A stretch of 64,000 nt of DNA from Biscogniauxia marginata (lineage: Eukaryota; Ascomycota; Sordariomycetes; Xylariales; Xylariaceae): NCBI GenBank assembly GCA_022695795.1, contig MU404170.1, forward strand, positions 1 to 64,000. Direction: 5' to 3'. The notes beneath the pieces are model-generated. The model was not told where the DNA came from, searched no databases, and saw nothing but the letters and a program-made list of their open reading frames with translations. Shown piece after piece: positions 33,927 to 44,548 of the stretch. The translations under genes and the position numbers were made by a program. The number at the start of each line of letters is the position of its first letter. The stretch's first letter is position 1.

Positions 33927-36900
33927 CTACCGCCGCTCCTCATAAGAGGACGGGCCAGCGAACTTGACACTTTTCCTGCGCTCCCGCTCATTGGTCCTGC
34001 CATCCGCACCACTAGCACCAGCACTGCTCCCTAGATTGCTAATCCGCCCCGGACTCGAGCTCAGGATACCCAAGAGACCGTTCGGTCGACCCTCTCTCTC
34101 ACTGCCGCCGCCGCTAATCTCCGTCGTAGACAGGGCCTCGCGCACGCTTTCAACAGCTCTGCTTTGAGGGACTTCGAGAGTGTCTCCTCGGACGCTGCCA
34201 GCGGGAGTAGCAGGAACCGAAGCATCTCTGCTGACCTTCTGCTTGCTATTACCCTTGAGTCCTGGAACAGCACTACGGGTCTGCTCTCTCACGGCACGGC
34301 CGAGCTCCTCAATTCGGGCAGTGTTGTTTTCGTCCCGCCATCTCCCAGGAAGACATGCATGGCCGCAGCCGTCAAAGGGACAGCAACCATCACTATTCGT
34401 CTCTGGCAATAGTCCGTCCGACAGTGTGGGGGAAGTAGGGCCAGTCTGGTCCCTTACCTGAACTGATGCCACTGGTGCGTGCCAATCCTTGAGGCAATAG
34501 GCGTGTCCGCCGTGAGAGCATCCAGGGCAATACCACCATGTAGAGAGAATAGGCTCTTCTAAAGGATCTTGCGGACTCGTAAGAGCTTCATACACCGGCA
34601 TCGGAGGGAGTCTGTCGGCAGTCACCTCTCGATGTCCGCAGATAGCACAGGGCGCCATGACGGCACGACAGCGCTCGCATTTCCAGACCCCGGGACTCTC
34701 GGGAATGGATCGATCAACTTCACGGGGCTTATGACATTGTGTACATATATACCCAACCGCAACTCTATCTTGTGCCGGCCGAAAAATTGAAGGGTAATTA
34801 TCACCCCAGATTTGGATACCTTCAGGCCATCCACGGACGGAAAGATTGCGTAGCAACGCAGCCTCAACAAACAGTTTCATGCCCATGAGGCGACCATGAT
34901 GCTGGCGGAGTATAGCAGTAGCTTGGTGGCAATCTATTATTTCGCTCGGAACAAGCGGTTTCAGGAGAAGAATCATGGCAGAAGCATTGAGAGCGGAATG
35001 TTTGGCCTCGAACGCTAATGCTCTAGATAATATATCATAAGGATTTATGGGTGGAGTGTTTCTCTTCAGATTAGTATCGGAGGCTATCGGATGGGGATAA
35101 GGAGGATCATCTTCCCACGGGAGAAAATCGGTCTCGGTGATGGTGGGCGAAGTATTGTCCTCGGGTCTTTCTTCGACCCAGCGTTCTTGTATGATTTGAC
35201 TTGGATAGACTGGAGGCTTGGTTTCAACATGTACCGATACAAGATCTCCCCTCACATATGATGGATCGCTGTCGAAGGTATCAGTAGTTGTTTGCGAAAC
35301 CATAAAATCTTCGGTCAGACTAGAGTCTTGCCGTTCGGGGGCCCGCCGAACTAGGGGCCTTATTCGTTCAGGAGATTCCCCAATCTCCTTGCCTCTAATT
35401 CTACTTCCGTACTCAGCCTCGACGCGTTGCGAGTGTTGCGAAGCTATTTGCTGCGTGCTCCCGCCTGATGAACTAGCCAAGGCCGATGTCTGCCGGCTAG
35501 CATCTGACAAAGAAAACATTTGAGCAAAGCTCTCGTCGGAGTCATGCCTAAGTATAAGCTTCCTTCTACTATTTGGTGATCTAGGTTCCATGAAGTCAAG
35601 TGTCAGCGGCTCTTTCTTCTTCGGGACATCAATAGCTTGTGGGATATTCTCGATGGCCTCCAAGTCATAGAAATCATACCCCTCAGTGCTGGAGAGCTGA
35701 CTGTCCTGGCTCATGATCGACAATGGGGTAGAGTCGTGTCGTCTTCGTGGGCTAGGTATTTCGGAATGAATCGCGGGCGGTAGGGTGAAGCTATCCACTT
35801 CTTGGACCGGCGTGAGCTTCCTCTCAGCGGTATGTCCGTGGACCCCGACTATGTCTTCCTGGACTGGTCGAGCCAGTGGCGTAGGTACATTAGATTCGCT
35901 GTCAATTTCGCCAGCTATCAGCGATCTTCCAATAGTTTGACGACTATCTAAGGAAGAAACGGAGGGTGGCTTTCTTGGAGTTTCTTCATCGCTCGCTCCG
36001 AGTCGCGGAGATAGATCTGGTTTCAGCATCGACCTTTCGTTCGACTCATCCTTCAGTGTTGGCGACTTCTTTCTCTCTCGTCGGGTCGAGCGACATTCCA
36101 AATGATATTGCGATCTTCTCGTGAGGAGTAGACTCATAGCATAGGACAAGATGCGCCATGTCTGTGCAAGCCGGAATTGGCTTATACTTTCGGCTGCTTC
36201 CGCATACTGCTCCATAATCCTTGACACCCTTTTGTTCAGCGGGTCTGCCCCTGCAGAATACGGAAGGTCACGCTCTAGGATTTCGAGATACTGTCGCGAA
36301 AGGAATTGATGCATTGACATCTTCAAGGCCGCAGGGATATTACCAATTGCCATAACCTGCTGTGGCCTAAAAGGTCCAGTCAGTTTGATAGCTTGCTCCA
36401 AAGGGAGTATCTGATCTTCTACTCCGGGGGCGGAGGGAGGTGTGGTGCTCAGCGGTTGCGGTGGCCGACTACCAGCGCGGCGTTTATTATTAGTACGTCG
36501 CTTAGGACCTAGAAAGCTGCCAATAACATCTTCCTCGGAGTCACTACGGCTGATGCTAAGCATCTGGCCGGTAGGGCTAGAGCTATATGACGAAGTCTGC
36601 AGCATTTCACGAGCCACTATCGTGGGCCGAGGTCGTGATATCTGAACTCTTTCTTCGAGAAACATTAGAATATCACCCTGAGCGGAGAATTCAAGGCTCG
36701 AAAGTGGTTGGCGGTCCATGACTTTGGGGGCAAACGCAACATCACACTGCGTAAACCCATCCTGACCGGCAGTCCACAAGAGATCCTGATCATGCCAGAG
36801 CAAAGCATAAGGTGAGTTTTCGAACATATCAATTTCCTTGTACGGCATAGTTGGCCGTCCGAGGTCCCATATGTGTACCGAGCTAATACCATACTTTTTG

Positions 36901-37913
36901 ATGTGGCCTCCTTCATCGTATGATACGGCAACCTGGGCAGCACGCCGGCCCTGTGCCGTCGCAGACCAAAGGCCAGGCCTCCACGATACAGAGGTGACAG
37001 GCGCCGGGGCATTGATTGTCCATTTCGGCTTCTGTCGCTTTTCTGCATTTTTCGACATGTCCCAAACGTAGCATTTGCTGTCTAGTCCGGAACTGATGAG
37101 GTGGTCTCCGTCCGGATGCCATGATATCGAAGAGACACCCTTTTGCGTGTCGTGCGCGTTTATTTTAAGGAGCGGCGCAGTAGGTTTCCGTATATCCCAT
37201 TTCAAGACCACGCCAGACTCGGTAGCGCAAGCAAAGATCATTCCATCCTTGGGCGCCCACTTGACATCGCGGATACCGTCGGCGTTACAGCGAAGAGCCT
37301 GAAAAGTTCGAAAGGTCGGCCCATTCCGGCCAGCAACGGGCGCCTTTACATCGAAACAGCGCACAATACCGTCCTGTCCTCCAGACAACAACCATGTCCC
37401 TCGATGGGGATTGAAGTCGAGCTTGTTAACTTGGCGCGAGCCCTCGCAAGTCTGTATAAATTCTAGTCCCATACCGGAGGCTGAGCGATTGATATCATAC
37501 ATGAAAATCTTCCCATTGGCGCAGGCAGTAAATATGGTAGGCTCGTTGCCATGGTTGGAGGCCAACTTCGCGTCCTTGATGGATAGCTGATCCGACACGG
37601 AGCTTGCGGCATTGCTCTTGTTCGCGAATTGGGTCGTTATGACGGAGCGCACATCGACGCCTTCCTTGATGTTCGGCCCATCAACATGGAGAGTCTTGAG
37701 TATGTGTCGGCCACCCAGTATGGCAACCCGACCGTCGGGTGATCGGTCGAGACAGGCGATCGGCACGGTGGAGGGGTATGCGGCATCTTGCGAGGCGTTA
37801 GGACGGTAGAACTGGGTGTTCGGAGAGCTGGTGACGCCAATGTTTCCGTCGTTCGGGGACTCAGTATTCGGCCGGCCCAATAGTCTCCTCATGATCTTGC
37901 CCTGGTTATACAT
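33927..37913 (-). CDS. rtc1: Rtc1 (WDR24/Sea2), SEA/GATOR2 complex subunit
   Basis: One uninterrupted 1328-residue frame. Residues about 40-420 hold WD40 repeats, with signatures such as KLDFNPHRGTWLLSGGQDGI, IRDVKWAPKDGMIFACATES and SSISWHPDGDHLISSGLDSK. The middle is Ser/Pro-rich and disordered. Near residue 525 the IKLTGPFRPQQVMAIGN segment begins an alpha-solenoid-like stretch. Residues about 1056-1190 form the Cys/His-rich RING-like end: CTQC, CERC, CAIC, CPGC...H, and CCPFDGCGHACLPGRW. This is the fungal orthologue of WDR24, part of the vacuole-associated SEA/GATOR2 complex that relays amino-acid status to TORC1. A GT...AG pair near the 3' end is not used (see rejected). An upstream exon cannot be excluded. 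Confidence 0.93.
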   Translation of the reverse strand: MYNQGKIMRRLLGRPNTESPNDGNIGVTSSPNTQFYRPNASQDAAYPSTVPIACLDRSPDGRVAILGGRHILKTLHVDGPNIKEGVDVRSVITTQFANKSNAASSVSDQLSIKDAKLASNHGNEPTIFTACANGKIFMYDINRSASGMGLEFIQTCEGSRQVNKLDFNPHRGTWLLSGGQDGIVRCFDVKAPVAGRNGPTFRTFQALRCNADGIRDVKWAPKDGMIFACATESGVVLKWDIRKPTAPLLKINAHDTQKGVSSISWHPDGDHLISSGLDSKCYVWDMSKNAEKRQKPKWTINAPAPVTSVSWRPGLWSATAQGRRAAQVAVSYDEGGHIKKYGISSVHIWDLGRPTMPYKEIDMFENSPYALLWHDQDLLWTAGQDGFTQCDVAFAPKVMDRQPLSSLEFSAQGDILMFLEERVQISRPRPTIVAREMLQTSSYSSSPTGQMLSISRSDSEEDVIGSFLGPKRRTNNKRRAGSRPPQPLSTTPPSAPGVEDQILPLEQAIKLTGPFRPQQVMAIGNIPAALKMSMHQFLSRQYLEILERDLPYSAGADPLNKRVSRIMEQYAEAAESISQFRLAQTWRILSYAMSLLLTRRSQYHLECRSTRRERKKSPTLKDESNERSMLKPDLSPRLGASDEETPRKPPSVSSLDSRQTIGRSLIAGEIDSESNVPTPLARPVQEDIVGVHGHTAERKLTPVQEVDSFTLPPAIHSEIPSPRRRHDSTPLSIMSQDSQLSSTEGYDFYDLEAIENIPQAIDVPKKKEPLTLDFMEPRSPNSRRKLILRHDSDESFAQMFSLSDASRQTSALASSSGGSTQQIASQHSQRVEAEYGSRIRGKEIGESPERIRPLVRRAPERQDSSLTEDFMVSQTTTDTFDSDPSYVRGDLVSVHVETKPPVYPSQIIQERWVEERPEDNTSPTITETDFLPWEDDPPYPHPIASDTNLKRNTPPINPYDILSRALAFEAKHSALNASAMILLLKPLVPSEIIDCHQATAILRQHHGRLMGMKLFVEAALLRNLSVRGWPEGIQIWGDNYPSIFRPAQDRVAVGYICTQCHKPREVDRSIPESPGVWKCERCRAVMAPCAICGHREVTADRLPPMPVYEALTSPQDPLEEPILSTWWYCPGCSHGGHAYCLKDWHAPVASVQVRDQTGPTSPTLSDGLLPETNSDGCCPFDGCGHACLPGRWRDENNTARIEELGRAVREQTRSAVPGLKGNSKQKVSRDASVPATPAGSVRGDTLEVPQSRAVESVREALSTTEISGGGSEREGRPNGLLGILSSSPGRISNLGSSAGASGADGRTNERERRKSVKFAGPSSYEERR

Positions 37914-38876
37914 TTTGACGATGCTGCCATCTGGCTGGTGCAGCTGCAGACCTCAGTAACGTCATGATTTGAGAGCTAATTTGGCCGCTTGGGGAACGCA
38001 GGGCGAGCTATAGCTTGGGCCTGAATATTGTGTCGCATGTTAGAAGGATATTTGGTGGTAATGTCTACGGTGGTTAGCACAGCACAGCACAGCGCTCTTG
38101 GTTTACGAGAGCATGGAGATGTCTAAGTTAGGTCCGATGCGTTTATGTGAAGAAGTTTAGGTAAGAGGTACTTCGTACCTAACGTCGAACCCCTCTTATC
38201 TAATCAGCTACTTTAGTGCACACTAGCGCTACCGGTTAGTGGAGCAGATTTCGGTAGCGGATTGCCCCGCGTCCTCCTCGGCTTTCTCCCGAAGCAAAGC
38301 GATTCAGTTCCCGTCCCGACGCCTACGGACGGACCACTCCCCTAAGTTACAATTTACCCTCATGTATTCATATACTATAGATTGTATACCAACCCGCGAT
38401 GATTGGTGGGTTATTCCAGAGTCACTTGCTAACCGTAATTTATCATCTGTAATCAATTTTCTCATTTTAGTCCATACAGATACATGTACCCAAATATAAA
38501 GCGGCAGTGGTTGCTCATCGTACGCACATGTCGATGGATTCCAAACGACTTGACCAAACTCTTTAATAGTATGAAATGGTCATAGACTCTTTCGAGAGTC
38601 TACGAAATTTACTACATTATGTAGAATATGTATAGGATCTCTTACCTACTTACAAGCTATCTACTTTATTGGCCAGATTCCACCTACTTTTTATAGCAAG
38701 CCGGAGCGTCGCCGAGTACGGAATGCCAAGACCTGGAGATCGGTCCAATTACCCCGAACCGATCACACCATCAGGGCTGTCTTATATATACTACATGTAG
38801 CCGGCATGGACTCCTTTTATAGCTGTGCTTTCTCTTGGGATAAACGTCTCCAACTGTGTGAATCGTTAGCTCGAAC
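37914..38876. other. Divergent intergenic region, rtc1 and aldolase gene
   Basis: About 960 bp, with rtc1 leaving to the left and the aldolase gene to the right, so it should hold both promoters. A perfect 8-bp inverted repeat with a TTCG loop lies at 38583-38602. TATATA near 38782-38790 is a possible TATA element about 90 bp before the aldolase ATG. Confidence 0.45.
38583..38602. repeat. 8-bp inverted repeat with TTCG loop
   Basis: TAGACTCT, then TTCG, then AGAGTCTA: perfect complementarity across the arms, located upstream of the aldolase gene. Function unknown. Confidence 0.85.
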
Positions 38877-39821
38877 ATGGCCCTCCCCAAAGTACCCCCT
38901 AGCGGCATCTGGTCCCCTGCCGTGACATTCTTCGACCCTGAGACCGACAGGCTGGTTCCTGAATCCCAAGCAACTTATTATTCATACCTTTCCAAGTCTG
39001 GTCTCGCCGGGCTGGTCATACTCGGTACCAATGCTGAAACGTTCTTGCTCACCCGCGAGGAACGCAAGGAGCTCCTCCAAATCGCCCGCCGTGCATGCGG
39101 GCCGTCCTTCCCAATCATGGCGGGCGTTAGTGGCCACTCGACACGCCAGGTATTAGAATTTATCGCTGACGCTACTGATGCCGGCGCCAACTACGCCTTA
39201 GTGTTGCCGCCGGGCTACTTTGGCAAGGCCACCACCCCCGCGGTAGTCGACCGATTTTATGCTGACGTTGCGGCGGAGAGCTCCCTTCCTATTGTGCTCT
39301 ACAATTTCCCGGGCGTCTGCAACGACATTGACTTAGACTCTGAGATAATCGCTAAGCTGGCAAACAAGCATGACAATATCGTTGGCGTCAAGCTGACCTG
39401 TGGCTCGGTAGCCAAGATCACTCGACTTGCCGCTGAGCTACCCCCTGAACGGTTTGCAACTTTTGGGGGGCAGTCAGACTTCTTGATAGGAGGGCTGAGT
39501 GTCGGTTCAGCTGGATGCATTGCTGCGTTTGCAAATATATTCCCGAAGACTATCGTTCAAATCTACAACCTCTACAAGCAGGGCGAGTATAAAAAAGCCT
39601 TAGAGCTGCATCAGAAGGCGGCACTCGCTGAGCAACCATGCAAAGCTGGTATTGCCTCGGTGAAGTATGCGGTAGCTATACATTCTGCCAAGGCAGCGGG
39701 TATTGAGGGCGCCGAAGAGAAGCTTAAACCAAGACGGCCATATTTAGAGCCTGCTGAGGCTGCTAAGAAAAACATCGTCGCCCAGTTAGCAGGGTTAGCA
39801 GCGATTGAGGCAAGCCTTTGA
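38877..39821 (+). CDS. Dihydrodipicolinate synthase/N-acetylneuraminate lyase family aldolase
   Basis: Single exon, 314 residues, the usual length of this class I aldolase superfamily. Schiff-base lysine is K172 in GVKLTCG and the catalytic tyrosine is Y142 in LYNFPG. The substrate-binding loop near residues 49-53 reads GTNAE instead of the GTTGE typical of bacterial DHDPS. Fungi make lysine by the aminoadipate pathway, so true DHDPS activity is unlikely. Fungal members include 2-keto-3-deoxy sugar acid aldolases and 4-hydroxy-2-oxoglutarate aldolase-like enzymes. Which substrate this one uses cannot be told by reading. It contains no targeting signal that I can see. It is flanked by AT-rich intergenic sequence on both sides. 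Confidence 0.9.
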   Translation: MALPKVPPSGIWSPAVTFFDPETDRLVPESQATYYSYLSKSGLAGLVILGTNAETFLLTREERKELLQIARRACGPSFPIMAGVSGHSTRQVLEFIADATDAGANYALVLPPGYFGKATTPAVVDRFYADVAAESSLPIVLYNFPGVCNDIDLDSEIIAKLANKHDNIVGVKLTCGSVAKITRLAAELPPERFATFGGQSDFLIGGLSVGSAGCIAAFANIFPKTIVQIYNLYKQGEYKKALELHQKAALAEQPCKAGIASVKYAVAIHSAKAAGIEGAEEKLKPRRPYLEPAEAAKKNIVAQLAGLAAIEASL

Positions 39822-41423
39822 GAAGCAGAGTAACAAGTGGGTGCTGTATATAGGACTATGTCATTACGACCAAACAATGCTGAACATAACTCTAATAAAG
39901 TGACTAGTTTAAATTTTGTTTATGTTAGTATTGTGACTATTTCATGAATTGTAAAAGCACTGGCAAGTCAGGTAGTAACATCAATATTATCGAAAGGAGG
40001 TTAGTTAAGCTTTAATTGCTACAACGCAATTGGCGGCGTCGTTTTCGTGTTAAACAACTTATAAAATTTGAAGTATGCAGAGAATTTATTTCTTCATATA
40101 TATTACTATTTGTGGTCGTTCGTATAATAATTTAGATAATATAATGTCACTGTCCTGGTTGATTTCGCGTAAAGATCGTTTCCGGACCCTGGCATTCAGT
40201 GAGATAAATTCTCAATACCTGTCTATCTTTCGTGTTTTGTACCTCTGAAGGCATTCTAGTATCTTGCTAAGTGTCACTATTTAAGGCTTATTCATCTAGA
40301 TAAACCGATAGACCTGCACAGCTTTATACATTACTACCAGGCATAAAAAAAATTCTACGCAGCATTTGGATGGTACCAATTATTAATTATTTCCGGAAAA
40401 GCTCTATAGCATCTTTCATATATCAAACCTTCCCACAATAGTGGGACTTTGAAGTGTAAACACTGAAAAGTCCGAAGGTTTTAAGAAAGCTTGGTTCAGC
40501 CGTGGCGAATCTACGTTACCAGGGAAGGTATCATAAATCAATGGACACACAATATGGCAGCAACACTTAATGTTGGTCGTTTGCTAGAATAATCCAATCA
40601 GTATGTGTTTTAATTGTCTAGTAAAACTAATCCATCTATCAATGGAAGTAAAAAGATACGAACCAAGGAAAGGAATGCATTACCAGATGGATCATTGATG
40701 TTGTCACAGCTCTCGGCTGCGCTGCTGCTGTGGTGAACAGTTGCTGGGGAACAAGATCTGTACATAGAACCCCCAACGTATTTCCTAGCCTCGCAAGGAA
40801 GATTTCTTTCCTCTCACAATTTCTTGCCATCGTAATATAGAGGCTACCTGAGCCTTCGTGCCTATGATCTATTATTACGACCCATGACAAATACTTACAA
40901 TAACATTCGATTACCGGGCATCATAACTACAACCATAAAAATGCCGAATTTTACCATGGGTATCATATACACACTGGTTAATATTTCGGGGCGATCTACA
41001 CCTATACATACCCCTGTGGGTTCCTATAACCACTTACTTTCAAGGCCGTCGCGTAAGCAGGGACTTCGCGGAAAGCAAGACAGTACATCAAATCATTACA
41101 CTTTCCTATTAAAAATGCCAACAAGACAAGGAAGGCAACGGAGATAGGTTTATGGTTGTGTGCGCGTAAGGCACAAGTAATTAAAGTTCAGGGGCTGGAC
41201 CACCTCTACCTGAAATCTGCGAAACATATCGGAGATACATTCACCTACACCTTTATAAGGGGGTGCTGATCAGCTTACAACTTCATTCCCTCCCTCCAAA
41301 TTCATTCTTCCTATCCAGATTTATCTTCACTGTCCAACTTCATCCTCTCTATTCCATCTCTACCAATTCATTCAACCTCCTTCTACCTATTTTACCTCAC
41401 TAACCCAAGAGTTAAGAGACAAA
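39822..41423. other. AT-rich intergenic region, 1.6 kb
   Basis: AT-rich with no convincing gene. An 83-codon minus-strand frame at 40639-40890 has no features. The last 140 bases before 41424 are pyrimidine-rich on the plus strand (many CTTC/TCC words), which fits a fungal core promoter and 5' UTR of the ankyrin gene. Confidence 0.5.
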
Positions 41424-43151
41424 ATGGATCGTCTTACCGCCTTACCCGACGAGCTCATCCTCGCCGTCATAGATGAGTGTAATAGTAGGGGCATAGCCGC
41501 GCTCACTGCATCGAACCGCCGCCTATGGCACATCGCTGGACGTGCCCTGTACGAGAGAAACATCTCCGAGGACAACTCCAGCGCTCTGCTTTGGGCAGTC
41601 GACCGGGGCAGGTTCGACACCATAAACTACCTGTTCGCGATCCGTCGCGCCAACGGGGAGATCCGCGCCAACGTCGACACGTACGGGACCGGTGGCATGT
41701 TCGGCGAAGAATGGAGAGCGATAGAACTATCGGACCTACTTCCTTACCAGAGGTTCTGCACGCCGCTGCATATCGCAGTCAGCCAGGGGGAGCTGGGCAT
41801 GATCGACCTGCTGCTCCGACACGGTGCCGACATCGACGGGACGTCCAACCGCTTCTGCCAGTGCCAGTACTACGGCACGGGGTACAACCACCACGGCCTT
41901 GTCTTCCCGCCCGACGCCGAGCCCTGGACACCTCTGCACACCGCGCTGTGCTGCGGGCAGCAAGAGGCCGCCCTTCTCCTCATATCCCGCGGGGCAAACC
42001 TGCTGGTCCGCCGCGACGAGCCGGGCGGCCGGGGCATCACCGCGCTCCACATCGCCGCGGCGCGGGGGATGAGCCAGGTGGTGCGCCTGCTGGTGGAGAA
42101 GCACTTCCCCGTCGACGTGGTCGACTCGAGCGCGATCACGCCCATGGTGTACGCCGCGCGCAACGGGCACGGATGCCATACCACCATGCCGCTGCTGCGC
42201 CAGCTCGGGGCGGACATCAACGTGGAGGTCTCCAACGCGGGGCTCAGGTGCTCGGTGCCCTTGCTCCTGAACCTCATCCACGCGGGGATGTACGCCGAGG
42301 CGCGGCAGGCGATCGACCTGGGCGCGGACATCGCCGTCAGCGTGCCGGCGGGCGCGAGCCGGGGCCACACGGCGCTGCACCTGTGCTGCTACGCACAGAA
42401 GGCGATCGCGCCGGACAAGTATGGCGCGTGGAAGGCGCTGCTGTCCCGGCTGCTCAGGGACGGACTGGCTGCGGACGCGAGGGGCGCGGACGGCCGCGCG
42501 CCGCTCCATTTCGCGGTGACCATGGGCACGCCCGCGGCGGCCCACGCCATAAATACGCTCGTGGACGCGGGAGCGGACGTCAACGCAAGGAACAACCGGG
42601 GCGAGACGCCGCTCATCAGCTACTGCTCGGAATGCGTGGAGCAGAATGGGTTCAGCCGGATTGGACTGCTAATAGAGCGGGGGGCTTCGGTCAACGTCGC
42701 AGATAACGAGGGATGGACGCCGTTGGCCCGCGTATGCGCCAGCGAGCTGGAGTCATCCTCTTACGAGGCGGCGCTGACCCTCTTGCGCCACGGGGCAGAC
42801 CCACATGCCATGGTGAACGTCCGGGGGGCTCAGGTCTCGAGACGGAGCATACTGGCGTTGTGCCTACAGAAAAGAGCCCCGAGACTTGTCGCACTGGTCA
42901 TGCGGTACGGAGGCAGGCTGCACAAGGACGAAGATCCGACGAATGAATTACAGGGCATCTTCGAGGAGCTCGCCCCTCGGCTGACTCGGATTCAGGCCCG
43001 GGCCCAAGAAACTATGCCTGGGTATGAGAGGTACAGAGCTCGGCCTGGCGGGGATTTTACATTCGAGCAGGTAGCTTTCGCGGATACGTCTTTGCCTGCC
43101 GCTGTGCTGCAGTTGATGTACGGAGTCTCGCGGCTACTCAACTTAGACTAA
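41424..43151 (+). CDS. F-box-like, ankyrin-repeat protein
   Basis: Single exon, 575 residues. The N-terminal 45 residues form an F-box-like motif (LTALPDELILAVIDECNSRG then IAALTASNRRLWHIAGRALY). Residues about 110-475 hold ankyrin repeats, for example TPLHIAVSQGELGMIDLLLR, TPLHTALCCGQQEAALLLIS, TALHIAAARGMSQVVRLLVE, APLHFAVTMG...DAGADVNARN and GWTPLARVC...LLRHGADPH. F-box plus ankyrin suggests an SCF substrate receptor; substrates are unknown. Codons in the repeat region are strongly GC-ending, while the flanks are AT-rich, giving long shadow frames on both strands. Related ankyrin proteins are abundant and strain-variable in Pezizomycotina. Confidence 0.85.
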   Translation: MDRLTALPDELILAVIDECNSRGIAALTASNRRLWHIAGRALYERNISEDNSSALLWAVDRGRFDTINYLFAIRRANGEIRANVDTYGTGGMFGEEWRAIELSDLLPYQRFCTPLHIAVSQGELGMIDLLLRHGADIDGTSNRFCQCQYYGTGYNHHGLVFPPDAEPWTPLHTALCCGQQEAALLLISRGANLLVRRDEPGGRGITALHIAAARGMSQVVRLLVEKHFPVDVVDSSAITPMVYAARNGHGCHTTMPLLRQLGADINVEVSNAGLRCSVPLLLNLIHAGMYAEARQAIDLGADIAVSVPAGASRGHTALHLCCYAQKAIAPDKYGAWKALLSRLLRDGLAADARGADGRAPLHFAVTMGTPAAAHAINTLVDAGADVNARNNRGETPLISYCSECVEQNGFSRIGLLIERGASVNVADNEGWTPLARVCASELESSSYEAALTLLRHGADPHAMVNVRGAQVSRRSILALCLQKRAPRLVALVMRYGGRLHKDEDPTNELQGIFEELAPRLTRIQARAQETMPGYERYRARPGGDFTFEQVAFADTSLPAAVLQLMYGVSRLLNLD

Positions 43152-43409
43152 GCGGTCGCGTGGGTATAAAGCTGAAGGACCTGGGAGTTCTTACGTTGTT
43201 TTTGTATTTGCTTCATCTGTATACACGATACTTATGCTGAAGGATATAACATAGTGGAATAAGATAACATAAATAAAGTCGTAGTGTTAACACAGCCAAA
43301 AAAAAGAGCTAAGCATTCTATGCTTTGCCATCGATGAATCTACTCAAGATTGAGAATCTCTTGGATGAGACTCTTGGGCGTTTCTCCGAACATCGTGTGT
43401 ATCGTCTCG

Positions 43410-44093
43410 TCAGCCAGATAGATCAAGCTTATGGTGGTCTCTAACCAAGTTCCTGATGGGCAAGAAGGGGCTCCTGTCTGACTTCTCATCGCACATTCTT
43501 CGCACCTCCTCCCAACTAACCCAGTGCCAGCTTTCACACTTATCCGGCTCTAGAACCTATGATCACGTACGTTAGTATCTAGTTCCGTTTTTATCCTCAT
43601 CCACCCTTCTCCCTCCTCTATACCTTCCTCGTGATCTAAAGAGAGAAGAGACTCCCGTGTAGGGCGTGTGGCGTTAACTCACCTCGGGCTTCGCGTAGAT
43701 GTCCTGCATCACACAGTCCACGAAGATCGTGATGTAGTGCTTCTCATTATCGAATACATCGTTGGTGATCGTTACCACCTTAACTCCGGTTACCTTCAGC
43801 CCGGTCTCTTCCAGCGTCTCGCGTTCGGCGCACGCGAGCAGCGACTCGCCCATTTCTAGGTGCCCGCCGGGGAACTGCCAGGTTCCTGTTTAACCCCGCA
43901 GAGCGCTATAGGTCAGACATCTTATCACTTCTGGAGATGCGTGTGGGCCGAATTCAAAAGAACTACAGAGGGATATCTAAAGACACCTACCTACGCCGTG
44001 GCTTCCCTTGCGCTTTCCCATGATGAACTCGCCTTTCGCATTGCGGATTAAGGCGGCGACACCGACACGCGGGTGGGGGGATACAGTAGCCAT
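43410..44093 (-). CDS. Nudix hydrolase, NUDT15/MTH1-like
   Basis: Three minus-strand exons, 44093..43991, 43885..43683 and 43556..43410, join over introns of 105 bp (GTAGGT...CAG) and 126 bp (GTGAGT...TAG with a TACTAAC branch site), giving 150 residues. The start MATVSPHPRVGVAALIRN is typical of this group. The Nudix box runs from GGHLEMGESLLACAERETLE into ETG at residues about 40-62, with all catalytic acids present. SWHWVSWEEV follows in exon 3. This class hydrolyses nucleoside triphosphates with a damaged or modified base, such as 8-oxo-dGTP, to monophosphates. A second open frame covers exon 3 up to 43340 but does not continue the Nudix sequence. It is the downstream member of a tandem Nudix pair on the same strand. 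Confidence 0.88.
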
Positions 44094-44548
44094 CTCTTCT
44101 CTGTTCTCTTTCGTTGAGAGTTCTTTCAGCGACTTTCTTGAAAAAATGTGTGTTATTGGAAAGATGGGTTGAAAATAAAAAAGAGCATCGGTTGGAAAGT
44201 AATAATTAGGCTCCCGTGACATGCAGACAGTCCGAATAGTTTCCTTACACACTGTCTTGGCTATGGTGTGTGTTAGTTGGTTCTTCCCAACAACGTGGCT
44301 CAAGCCGCGTAAGTTATTCCACAATGTAGGTAAGAGTTAGATCACTCTAATTACTTATGGTCTTATGACCCTATGATGTAGTGAACTACCAATGTGTAAT
44401 AAATGCAACAACGGCTGTCGATAGATTTTGAACAGATCATCGAAGCCTGCTAACCGATGAATCACTTCTCTTCCTATGCAACATAATTCCATCGTAATGA
44501 ATAGACGGCACAATATAAAATAAAATAAACGGTACATATAGCTTACCC
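44094..44548. other. Short intergenic region between tandem Nudix genes
   Basis: 455 bp holding the promoter of the NUDT15-like gene and the 3' UTR of the upstream Nudix gene, with an ATAAAATAAAATAAA stretch near 44515-44529. No gene seen. Confidence 0.45.

Noticed and set aside
34403..34457. GT...AG pair resembling an intron near the 3' end of rtc1
   Set aside because: It is 55 bp, not a multiple of three. Removing it would shift the frame and destroy the conserved CCPFDGCGHACLPGRW end, while the unspliced frame is open.
40639..40890. 83-codon minus-strand open frame
   Set aside because: No domain, composition like surrounding AT-rich DNA, and no splice partner found.
43340..43537. 65-codon alternative frame over the last Nudix exon
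   Set aside because: The frame carrying SWHWVSWEEV continues the Nudix protein after a good acceptor and ends at 43410; the alternative frame has no family similarity.
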